Below are positions 35,040-42,411 of a DNA stretch of 64,000 bases, in pieces (positions within the stretch are counted from its first letter, which is position 1; each line of letters starts with the position of its first letter). Origin of the DNA: Niastella yeongjuensis (GTDB lineage Bacteria > Bacteroidota > Bacteroidia > Chitinophagales > Chitinophagaceae); the NCBI RefSeq assembly GCF_900110245.1, contig NZ_FOCZ01000009.1, forward strand, positions 270,644-334,643, in the 5' to 3' direction. The notes beneath the pieces were generated by a model, which saw nothing but the letters and a program-made list of their open reading frames with translations, did not search any database and was not told where the DNA came from. The translations under genes were made by a program, and so were the position numbers.

Positions 35040-35228
35040 ATGCAAGATAAAACAACATCAAGTGGAAACTGGAACGAACAAAAGACCAGGTTAAAAAAAG
35101 AGTTTCCTGCACTTACCGATAAGGATCTGTTTTTTGAAATAGGCAGGAAGAATGAAATGATGGCAAAACTGCAGGTTAAACTGGGTAAAACTAAAGAGGA
35201 GTTGCAACGAATTATTGATGCATCCTAG
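35040..35228 (+). CDS. CsbD-like small stress protein
   Basis: This is a 62-residue protein. The ATG at 35040 is preferred over an upstream in-frame TTG at 35001, because the earlier codons fall inside the promoter and leader. The body follows the CsbD-like pattern: GNWNEQKTRLKKEFPALTD, then DLFFEIGRKNEMMAKLQ, then LGKTKEELQRII. CsbD family members are small hydrophilic general-stress proteins of unclear mechanism. It is monocistronic with its own promoter and terminator and belongs to the putative GTGTGAAT stimulon. Confidence 0.85.
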   Translation: MQDKTTSSGNWNEQKTRLKKEFPALTDKDLFFEIGRKNEMMAKLQVKLGKTKEELQRIIDAS

Positions 35229-35275
35229 CTAATGACCAAATTACACTTACTCTATCCATTTAATTTTATCGAGTG

Positions 35276-35305
35276 AAAAAATCCGGGAACGCTTCCGGAT
35301 TTTTT
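35276..35305 (+). terminator. Rho-independent terminator of CsbD-like gene
   Basis: The arms 35276-35286 and 35295-35305 (AAAAAATCCGG/CCGGATTTTTT) have an 8-nt loop and end in a T-run. Confidence 0.92.
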
Positions 35306-35710
35306 ATTTGCTAGTTGGTTTATGGTCAAAGCAAATATCATCCAGGAAAGTTGTTGAAGGTCTCATTCTACCACGTTACAATTTAAATCGGCTATCAAAA
35401 GATACCAAGTTTTCAACAAATCTGCTTTCCGCTTTTTTAAAGATTGAAAATTGATCTGAGGAAAAAGCAGGAGGTAAAGGAAAGCAAACAATCAATCAAT
35501 TACAAAGTGCTAATAAACTCAAATGGGTGCTTATTAAAGATACACGCATTTTCCGGCTATTCGTAATTTAATAGTTGCAATCAAATAAATAGACTACCTT
35601 CACTTACTCTTTTGAAGATATTCCCACAGATCCTTTCATTTTGATCCATCCGATTTGTAAGTAACAATTAATTGTAGTCCTGCTCACTCCAGGTAACATC
35701 TTATTGCATT
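35306..35710. other. Intergenic region without recognised features
   Basis: This 405-bp, A/T-rich segment between the CsbD-like terminator and the glycosyltransferase gene contains no open frame of note, no hairpin and no copy of the GTGTGAAT element. It probably holds the promoter of the glycan cluster, but no clear TAnnTTTG box was found. Confidence 0.4.
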
Positions 35711-35755
35711 GTGCCAGTTAGTTCTGTCCCATTATTCATTTCTAAAAACAATTGC

Positions 35756-36964
35756 ATGACAATTTCCCATTCACGCTCAAAAATACTTTTTATTAGTACA
35801 TTCCCGCCTGTAAAATGTGGCATAGCCAGTTTTACTCAAGACCTTACCGCTTCAATTGCTCCCGGGCTAAATGAAGACTTTTCAATTTCCATTTGTGCGC
35901 TCGATAAAAAAGACACCGGCCACCCATATCCACTCCCGGTTTCAATGGTCATGGATAGTTATAATCTAACCTCCTGCATTGAAACCGCTAATAAAATTAA
36001 CAAGGACCCGCACATAGAACTTGTTTGCATAGAACATGAGTTTGGCTTATATGGCGGAAACCTTGGCGAATTTTTATTGGGATTTCTGGCACTGCTTGAA
36101 AAACCATTCATCGTCCGGTTTCACACGGTATTGCCAGCTCCTGGTGAACAAAGATTAAAACTGGTTCAGAAAATAACATTACTGGCTGATAAGATAATCG
36201 TAATGACTTCCAACTCTGCCAGGTTATTGACAGCCGATTATCAGCTGGACCCCCGAAAGATCATTATCATACCACATGGCACTCCCTCTAATAGTAAGAT
36301 CGGAGCTAGTGATCTTAAACTTAAATATGATCTTATACATAACCAGGTACTAACCACCTTTGGCTTATTAAGCCCTAATAAAGGAATAGAAAAAGGCATA
36401 CTTGCCATGAAGGAGATCAGTGAAAAAATTCCGCAGGCTATTTACATTGTTCTGGGCCTTACGCATCCCAATCTGCTGCAACAGGAAGGTGAACAATACC
36501 GTAATTACCTGCAACAATTGATCGACGACAATAATCTCCAGAATAATGTACGGCTGGTGAATGAATATGTAGCGACCCCTATACTAATGGAATACCTGGC
36601 ATTGACAGACATATACCTATTCACTTCAAAAGACCCTGATCAGGCGGTAAGCGGTACGTTTATATATGCCATGAGCGCAGGCTGCCCCATCATTTCCAAT
36701 TCATTTGCTCTGGCGAAAGAAATGCTGGATGAACATACCGGCATCATCATTGAACCGGGCCAGGAACATGCATTGGCAGAAAATGCCATCTACCTGCTAC
36801 AGAATAAGACCGTAAGAATACAAATGGGGCATCATGCCTCTTTAAAAACAAAAGACACCGCCTGGAAAAAAGTTGCCGCAAACCACCTGGAACTGTTTGA
36901 CAAAATTCTACAGAAACCGGTTGTTAAAACCGAGTTGACCGACGTATTAATATCCAGATTTTAA
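35756..36964 (+). CDS. GT4-type glycosyltransferase
   Basis: This is a GT-B fold glycosyltransferase of 402 residues. The ATG at 35756 is preferred over an upstream GTG (35711), because the protein then begins directly before the first Rossmann strand KILFISTFPPVKCGIASF. The acceptor domain contains ELVCIEHEFGLYGG. The donor domain has IPHGTP, then LTTFGLLSPNKGIEKGI, and a C-terminal SGTFIYAMSAGCPIISN before the conserved Glu of IIIEPGQE. It probably uses a nucleotide sugar such as GDP-mannose. It is the first of three plus-strand genes (13 bp gap to the next). Confidence 0.9.
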   Translation: MTISHSRSKILFISTFPPVKCGIASFTQDLTASIAPGLNEDFSISICALDKKDTGHPYPLPVSMVMDSYNLTSCIETANKINKDPHIELVCIEHEFGLYGGNLGEFLLGFLALLEKPFIVRFHTVLPAPGEQRLKLVQKITLLADKIIVMTSNSARLLTADYQLDPRKIIIIPHGTPSNSKIGASDLKLKYDLIHNQVLTTFGLLSPNKGIEKGILAMKEISEKIPQAIYIVLGLTHPNLLQQEGEQYRNYLQQLIDDNNLQNNVRLVNEYVATPILMEYLALTDIYLFTSKDPDQAVSGTFIYAMSAGCPIISNSFALAKEMLDEHTGIIIEPGQEHALAENAIYLLQNKTVRIQMGHHASLKTKDTAWKKVAANHLELFDKILQKPVVKTELTDVLISRF

Positions 36965-36977
36965 AAAATATATTTAT

Positions 36978-38060
36978 ATGGAAACAGAAGACACAATGCT
37001 TTTATCACAACCGGCTTTATTTACAAAAGCACAAATGCCGGCTTTAAACTTCAAGCATATCAGTAATTTAACTGATAAAACTGGTATTATTCAGCACGCT
37101 GTGTTTTCCATGCCTAACAGAAAAGAAGGCTATTGCATAGATGATAATGCACGCGCTTTGCTTTTTGCTGTTTGGGCCTGTAAGAACAATAAGAAAGATC
37201 AAATTGCTCATGACCTTTTGTTGGTTTACCTGAGTTTTATTCATTACATGCAAAATGAAGATGGATATTTCCGCAACTTTTTGAGTTATACAATGACAGC
37301 TACGGAAGACCGGGGATCAGAGGATTCATTCGGAAGAACCATGATGGCACTTGGGTATTTGATCAACGAAGGCCGTTCTCATTTATTGATCAGAACTGCG
37401 CAGGGAATATTTATAAAAGCATATCCGCATGCCAGTAAACTTACATCACTGCGCGGCATTGCCAATACCATTGTAGGCATCTGCCAGTTTATTAAATACC
37501 ATTATCCCGATGACAGGAAAAGAGATATGGTAATTCACCTTGCCGATAAAATGGTTGCCATGTATAAGGATAGCAAAAGCAGCGACTGGCATTGGTTTGA
37601 ACCCGTTCTTACTTATGATAATGCCATGCTGCCACTTGCTTTGTTAAATGCATTTGAAGTAACGCAACAGGACGAATACCTGACGATCGCCTTTGAATCT
37701 ATGGCTTTTCTGGAATCCAGGGTATTTTATAATGATACATTCAGACCCATTGGAAACGCAGGATGGCATAAACAGGGCGGCCCAATAGCCCAGTTCGATC
37801 AGCAGGGCATCGACGCAATGGCAATGGTACTGTATTACCAACAGGCGTTCAGACTTACCGGTGAACAATTGTACCTGGCCCGCATGTATAAATGCTATCA
37901 ATGGTTCCTGGGAGATAATGATCTGAGGCTTTCGCTGTACGATTTTTCAAACGGAGGATGCGCAGACGGCCTGCATACCAAAGGAATCAATTTAAACCAG
38001 GGTGCAGAGAGTACACTGGCGTACTGGATCTCGCACCTGTTGGTAGCCTCAACTTTATAA
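36978..38060 (+). CDS. (Alpha/alpha)6-type glycoside-active protein
   Basis: This is a 360-residue, helix-rich protein. An opening HISNLTDKTGIIQHAVF leads to the signature EGYCIDDNARALLF. Repeated paired helices follow, with RGSEDSFGRTMMALG, SLRGIANTIVGICQFI and DWHWFEPVLTYDNAMLPLAL. The last part carries QQGIDAMAMVLYYQQAF and GAESTLAYWISHLLVA. The pattern suggests an (alpha/alpha)6 barrel as in GH88/GH105-like and related hydrolases. Such proteins commonly sit beside GT4 and GH130 genes. No catalytic pair could be assigned, so hydrolase or accessory function remains open. The stop is 2 bp before the next start codon. Confidence 0.75.
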   Translation: METEDTMLLSQPALFTKAQMPALNFKHISNLTDKTGIIQHAVFSMPNRKEGYCIDDNARALLFAVWACKNNKKDQIAHDLLLVYLSFIHYMQNEDGYFRNFLSYTMTATEDRGSEDSFGRTMMALGYLINEGRSHLLIRTAQGIFIKAYPHASKLTSLRGIANTIVGICQFIKYHYPDDRKRDMVIHLADKMVAMYKDSKSSDWHWFEPVLTYDNAMLPLALLNAFEVTQQDEYLTIAFESMAFLESRVFYNDTFRPIGNAGWHKQGGPIAQFDQQGIDAMAMVLYYQQAFRLTGEQLYLARMYKCYQWFLGDNDLRLSLYDFSNGGCADGLHTKGINLNQGAESTLAYWISHLLVASTL

Positions 38061-38062
38061 GC

Positions 38063-39082
38063 ATGAAAATAGCGGTACTTGCGCCTATAATCTGGAGAAC
38101 CCCACCTTTGCATTACGGTCCATGGGAGCAGGTAGCTTCTGTTTTAACAGAAGCATTGGTAAAAAACGGAATGGATGTTACGTTATTTGCCACTGGGGAT
38201 TCTGTTACGAAGGCAAAGCTACAGTGGGTATGCCAAACGTCATTGGGTGAGCAGCCCGCCGATGCAAAAGTTTGGGAATGCCTGCACATCTCCAATCTTA
38301 TGGAGCAGGCTTCACAATTTGATGTCATACACAATCATTTTGATTTTCTCCCGCTGACCTATTCTTCGTTAATCAAATGCCCGGTAATAACCACCATTCA
38401 TGGTTTTTCTTCTGAAGAAATTCTACCGGTGTATAAAAAATATAATAAACGAACCCAGTATGTATCAATAAGCCACAACAACCGCCATCCTGAACTTCAG
38501 TATCTCGATACCGTTTACAATGGTATTAATGAAGAACAATTTCAGTTTGGCCAGGGTGATGGAGATTACCTGTTGTATTTTGGAAGGTTTCATCCGCATA
38601 AAGGAGCTTATGAAGCTATACAGATCGCCACTCAATCAAATAAAAAGTTAATCCTTTGCGGACTGGTGCAGGATGAAAATTATTTTAGAGAAAAAATTGT
38701 TCCTTACCTCAATGACACATCGATAATATACAAAGGGAATGTAGGACCGGGGTTGCGCAATGAGCTTTTGGCAAATGCACTGGCGTTATTACACCCCATC
38801 AATTTCGAAGAGCCGTTCGGCCTCAGTGTGGCAGAAGCAATGATGTGCGGCACACCGGTGGTTGCTTTTAACCGGGGTTCCATGCAGGAACTGATCATAG
38901 ATAAAAAAACAGGGTTTATAGTTCAACATACCGGGGAGGCGGTCGCAGCTTTGAATAATATTAAAATGATCAGCAGACAGGCTTGCCGGGAACATGCCAT
39001 GGCTCAATTCGGTAGTCAGGTAATGGCCAGACATTATATTCAGTTGTATGAACAGGTGGCCCGGCAACCTGGTAGCCTGTAA
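38063..39082 (+). CDS. GT4-type glycosyltransferase (second)
   Basis: This is a GT-B glycosyltransferase of 339 residues. The start at 38063 (MKIAVLAPIIWRTPP) is chosen over a longer frame into the upstream gene, because the first Rossmann strand begins there and it follows the upstream stop by 2 bp. The acceptor domain has YGPWEQVASVLTEAL and VIHNHFDFLPL. The donor domain has LLYFGRFHPHKGAYEAI, then INFEEPFGLSVAEAMMCGTP, with the conserved E-x7-E region, and VVAFNRGSMQELI. The E-P-F-G-L-S motif is typical of GT4 retaining mannosyl- or glucosyltransferases. It is translationally coupled to the previous gene. Confidence 0.93.
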   Translation: MKIAVLAPIIWRTPPLHYGPWEQVASVLTEALVKNGMDVTLFATGDSVTKAKLQWVCQTSLGEQPADAKVWECLHISNLMEQASQFDVIHNHFDFLPLTYSSLIKCPVITTIHGFSSEEILPVYKKYNKRTQYVSISHNNRHPELQYLDTVYNGINEEQFQFGQGDGDYLLYFGRFHPHKGAYEAIQIATQSNKKLILCGLVQDENYFREKIVPYLNDTSIIYKGNVGPGLRNELLANALALLHPINFEEPFGLSVAEAMMCGTPVVAFNRGSMQELIIDKKTGFIVQHTGEAVAALNNIKMISRQACREHAMAQFGSQVMARHYIQLYEQVARQPGSL

Positions 39083-39100
39083 CGTCCCTGATCAACTGGT

Positions 39101-40552
39101 TTAATTCATGGCATTTAATAATGCGGCCAGAGGTACCGTAGCAAATGAGGTAGCATAATCAGAAACGGCATAAGGAATAAACAAACAATCCTGATGTAAT
39201 ATAGCTCCACAGGAATAAACCACATTTGGTACATATCCGTGCCATTCATCTTCATCCGGCATTAATAACGGTTCCTTTAAACGTCCCAGTTCTTTGGTTG
39301 GGTCGTTTAGATTAAACAGGCTGGCGCCGAGACAGTATTTACGCATCGGACCAACGCCATGGGTAATTACCAGCCATCCCTCTTCCGTTTCTATGGGCGA
39401 CCCGGCATTGCCGATCTGCACAAATTCCCATGGATACACCGGTTGCTGCAGCAAAGTGGCCGTTTCCCACAGATACAAATCTTCAGAGAACATTATGTAG
39501 TTATTAACCCCGTCAATGCGGGAGATCATGGCATATTGTCCATTGATCTTTCTGGGAAATAAAGCAAGGTTTTTATTAACTGCTGCTTTTCCATGAAGTG
39601 GCGACATCTTAAAATGTAAAAAATCCTTTGTTTCAATTAAATGTGGTAAAATGAATGAGCCATCGTACGCTGTATAAGTAGCAAAATAAGTGGTAGCACC
39701 ATCTTCAGCGGTAAATTTTATAAACCTGGCATCCTCAATACCATTCTTCTCAGTAAACGTTACCGGAAAAATAACCCGTTCTGACAATAAAGATTCCTGA
39801 AGAAAATGTAATTCATAACTGGTATTCACCAGGCTGAGGATATCATATTTAAGTTTGTTCTTTGCCGTACCGGTCCCTACATGCTGCAGGGCATTTTTTA
39901 CAACCGATTCAATCTCTTTATAAGAAAACGTATCTTTCAACTGGTTTAAAATATCTGTGCAAATCCCTTCCGGAAATGGGTATTGGGATAGTAACTCCTT
40001 AAATGCTTTTTTGTTATTCCTTTTCTGTTGTGTTACCGTCCCCTGGTTCATATACTTCCCTGAAGGCTCAAAATGGATCTTTGCATTTTTATCAAGTTTT
40101 GCCCGTTTAAATACAAGGGATGATATATGACCTTCCCCTGTAGCTCTGAAACTGACGATCACATTTTTTTCTCCTGCTGCAGTATCGGACTGGTCCGGAT
40201 CTTCCACAATAGAAGGGTTAAACAAGGCTGCATGTTCCAGTGAATATTCCATGGTAAAATAAGAACCTATCAACAATTTTTTTTCGAAGGATAAAGCCAG
40301 ACACTCCTTTTCAGTTAACAAGTGTTTTATTAATTCAAAATGCTTTACAAAAACAAGCCGGATATTACTATAGCGTTTATGAAATTCATGTTGAACCTGT
40401 AGCAATAATTCATTTACCTGGTTGTCGGGCAACTGCATCACCCTGTTAATTAGCGTCAGGGAACGCTCATCCCCTGTATTAAAAAAACGGGGAATTACTT
40501 TTCTGACATCTGGATTTAAGCGCACATTGATCCTGTTAACCTGTAATTTCAT
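39101..40552 (-). CDS. GH130-family glycosidase/phosphorylase
   Basis: This is a five-bladed beta-propeller enzyme of about 483 residues related to beta-1,2/1,4-mannoside phosphorylases. The ATG at 40552 (MKLQVNRINVRL) is preferred over one 39 bp upstream, because family members start this way. A helical N-terminal region precedes the propeller. Typical blade motifs are EKNGIEDARFIKF (EDAR), YTAYDGS, ALFPRKINGQYAMISR, and FVQIGNAGSPIETEEGWLVI followed by THGVG. These enzymes phosphorolyse or hydrolyse mannosides. It is convergent with the GT operon and probably recycles or trims the glycan made there. Confidence 0.88.
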   Translation of the reverse strand: MKLQVNRINVRLNPDVRKVIPRFFNTGDERSLTLINRVMQLPDNQVNELLLQVQHEFHKRYSNIRLVFVKHFELIKHLLTEKECLALSFEKKLLIGSYFTMEYSLEHAALFNPSIVEDPDQSDTAAGEKNVIVSFRATGEGHISSLVFKRAKLDKNAKIHFEPSGKYMNQGTVTQQKRNNKKAFKELLSQYPFPEGICTDILNQLKDTFSYKEIESVVKNALQHVGTGTAKNKLKYDILSLVNTSYELHFLQESLLSERVIFPVTFTEKNGIEDARFIKFTAEDGATTYFATYTAYDGSFILPHLIETKDFLHFKMSPLHGKAAVNKNLALFPRKINGQYAMISRIDGVNNYIMFSEDLYLWETATLLQQPVYPWEFVQIGNAGSPIETEEGWLVITHGVGPMRKYCLGASLFNLNDPTKELGRLKEPLLMPDEDEWHGYVPNVVYSCGAILHQDCLFIPYAVSDYATSFATVPLAALLNAMN

Positions 40553-40766
40553 ATCCAGTGAAGGTAGTTCAATAAATAACACAAATGCCATTTGACCTTT
40601 GTCGCTGTTCTTTTAAAAAGACATGTTAAACCACCACAAATAATAAATTAGATCGTTACTGCAAATAAGCATATCTTTAAATACTGACCTTTTATTGTGT
40701 AATTTCCTACCTTTTGCTTTCCTACACTTTACCTCGTCATTTCCTTTAACTAAGTAAATTAAAAGT

Positions 40767-41036
40767 ATGCGCTTATTAATCAGCAATTTAAACAGATTCA
40801 CTACCGCTACCCATCTGGCAAATCTTCTGCTTCCTTTTGGGTTGGTATCGTCTGCCAGGATAATGATGAATGCCCAAAACGGCTTATCAGAGGGGGTGGC
40901 ATTGGTAGAAATGGAATATAAAGCAGGTCAAATTGTTATTAGTGAACTCAATAACAGCCGGTTTATGAACTACTACATCAGTGTAGAAGAGACAATTTCG
41001 ACTAACAAATCAAAAAGGTTTAAGAGCCACGCATAA
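40767..41036 (+). CDS. Divergent RRM-like RNA-binding protein
   Basis: This is an 89-residue single-RRM protein. RNP2 is LLISNL (residues 3-8), but RNP1 has changed to EGVALVEM, losing the aromatic residues that stack on RNA. The fold outline (TTATHLANLLLPFGLVSSAR) is kept. Weakened RNA binding or a protein-protein role is possible. The leader contains TTTCCTACCTTTTGCTTTCC (40703-40722), similar to the leaders of the RRM genes at 34587 and 41928. Confidence 0.8.
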   Translation: MRLLISNLNRFTTATHLANLLLPFGLVSSARIMMNAQNGLSEGVALVEMEYKAGQIVISELNNSRFMNYYISVEETISTNKSKRFKSHA

Positions 41037-41144
41037 CTTGCATATGATCAGCAACGCTTGCCTATCAGAAAATAGTTAACCAAACAGCAGATGTATACTA
41101 ACGGGAAACAGGAGAGCTAATTGATCCGCTCTTTAAATTCAGAT

Positions 41145-41429
41145 ATGATATTTTTAAAAGAACATTTACGCAAAAAGAATTACGATTGGGCCGTGATGCA
41201 TCATCATTGTAAGGAAAACAACGAACCCAACCGGCGTACTTTTAACCCGCTTAACGGTTATCAGGTGCTGTTTATCATTAACCACTTCGGCAAATCAATT
41301 GGCAAATTGACGATTACAGATGGTTGCCAGCTCGAAGAACTTATTTCAACGCAACTCCCCTTAGAATTGAAAAGCGAACTATCTGTTTTTAACTGGTTGC
41401 GCGGGATATACTTATATTATAGCAATTGA
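41145..41429 (+). CDS. Small hypothetical protein inside the RRM array
   Basis: This is a 94-residue soluble protein with no recognised family. The ATG at 41145 is taken; an upstream in-frame TTG (41121) would add eight residues. Features visible are a His/Lys-rich N-terminal part (KEHLRKKNYDWAVMHHHCKE), then a beta-strand pair (GYQVLFIINHFGKSIGKLTI). Acidic helices and a C-terminal LRGIYLYYSN follow. It sits between two RRM genes (108 and 50 bp gaps) on the same strand, so a linked RNA-related role is conceivable but unproven. Confidence 0.6.
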   Translation: MIFLKEHLRKKNYDWAVMHHHCKENNEPNRRTFNPLNGYQVLFIINHFGKSIGKLTITDGCQLEELISTQLPLELKSELSVFNWLRGIYLYYSN

Positions 41430-41479
41430 GCAGAAAGGTTATATAAGCAGCTTAATAATATCATTAAAAAATAACCATT

Positions 41480-41731
41480 ATGAACATACAGATTTTCAAT
41501 CTTAGTTTGCATACCGAGGACCGTGATTTACGAAGATTATTTTCATCCTTTGGCAACGTAACATCGGCTGAAGTAGTGAAAGACAAATTAAACGGCCGGT
41601 CAAAACGTAATGGGATAATCGAAATGACTACTGACAGTGAAGCCCGCCAGGCGATCGTATCGCTTAACCAAACAATGTTTGATGGCAAGCTGGTTTCCGT
41701 CACAGAAAGTCAGATAAAAAGTAAATGGTAA
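41480..41731 (+). CDS. Divergent RRM-like RNA-binding protein
   Basis: This is an 83-residue protein made of one RRM only. RNP2 is IQIFNL, and the alpha1 region DRDLRRLFSSFGNVTSAEVV is typical. RNP1 is degenerate (KRNGIIEM), so the two key aromatics are missing. It ends shortly after the domain, without the Arg/Asn-rich tail of the intact members. It lies 50 bp after the hypothetical protein and 196 bp before the intact RRM gene at 41928, whose leader starts in the gap. Confidence 0.85.
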   Translation: MNIQIFNLSLHTEDRDLRRLFSSFGNVTSAEVVKDKLNGRSKRNGIIEMTTDSEARQAIVSLNQTMFDGKLVSVTESQIKSKW

Positions 41732-41789
41732 ATACCTCAACAACCGATTAGTTTTAGGGTTTTAACAAATTCGACTAGTTACTTCAGAT

Positions 41790-41905
41790 AATAAAGACTA
41801 CCTTCATATAGTTATTTTGAGCCTCGCATTAGTATTCATTAATTACATTGCTTAGTACATCTGCATTATAGTTAGTTTCTTACTTCTTGCTTTCCTCAGA
41901 AATTA
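41790..41905 (+). promoter_or_regulatory. Conserved promoter/5' leader of RRM gene
   Basis: This region is nearly identical to the segment upstream of the RRM gene at 34288-34587 (minus strand). Matching blocks are ATAAAGA-CTACCTTCA, TTTGAGCCTCGCAT, TATTCATTAATTACATTGCT and GTTAGTTTCTTACTTCTTGC. TACATTGC at about 41844 may be the -7 box. Confidence 0.75.
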
Positions 41906-41927
41906 TTCATCATTTTAATTTCACGGA

Positions 41928-42242
41928 ATGAACATTTATGTATCAAATTTAAGCTTCAGCGTACAGGATGAAGACCTAAAAGAATTTTTTGCTCCTTACG
42001 GAGAAGTTACCTCAGCTAAAGTTATTATAAACCGGGAAACGGGCAGATCAAGAGGCTTCGGCTTTGTGGAAATGACCGATGAAGCCGCTTCCCAAAAAGC
42101 TATCGCAGAATTGGATGGCAAAACGGTTGAAAGCAGGTCGATCAGCGTATCTGTTGCCAAACCGAAAGACGACAGGTCTTCCCGGAACGGTGACAGCAGC
42201 GGTTTCAATAACCGGAATAGCTACAATGAAAACAGGTATTAA
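41928..42242 (+). CDS. RRM-domain RNA-binding protein
   Basis: This is a 104-residue protein with one intact RRM: RNP2 IYVSNL (3-8) and RNP1 RGFGFVEM (about 43-50), and a canonical DEDLKEFFAPYGEVTSAKVI helix. The Ser/Asn/Arg-rich tail ends NSYNENRY, almost identical to the protein at 34288. The two share leader, coding region and terminator, so this is a duplicated transcription unit under common control. In Bacteroidota such proteins are abundant post-transcriptional regulators; targets are unknown here. Confidence 0.95.
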   Translation: MNIYVSNLSFSVQDEDLKEFFAPYGEVTSAKVIINRETGRSRGFGFVEMTDEAASQKAIAELDGKTVESRSISVSVAKPKDDRSSRNGDSSGFNNRNSYNENRY

Positions 42243-42262
42243 ATATTCTTTTTGCCTATATT

Positions 42263-42287
42263 AAAGCCCCGCATGGGGCTTTTTTTT
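42263..42287 (+). terminator. Rho-independent terminator of RRM gene
   Basis: The arms 42263-42270 and 42275-42282 (AAAGCCCC/GGGGCTTT) have a 4-nt loop, followed by Ts. It is the same hairpin as at 34242-34261. Confidence 0.93.
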
Positions 42288-42411
42288 GACCGTTTTTTGG
42301 CTGCTATTTTAAGAAAACTAGTGTTTACGTAATATGGGTGTTACCGGCAAAATTATTACCAATGCCAGACGAAGGAGTGCCACAATTTTAGAATTAAATA
42401 GAATCACTTTC

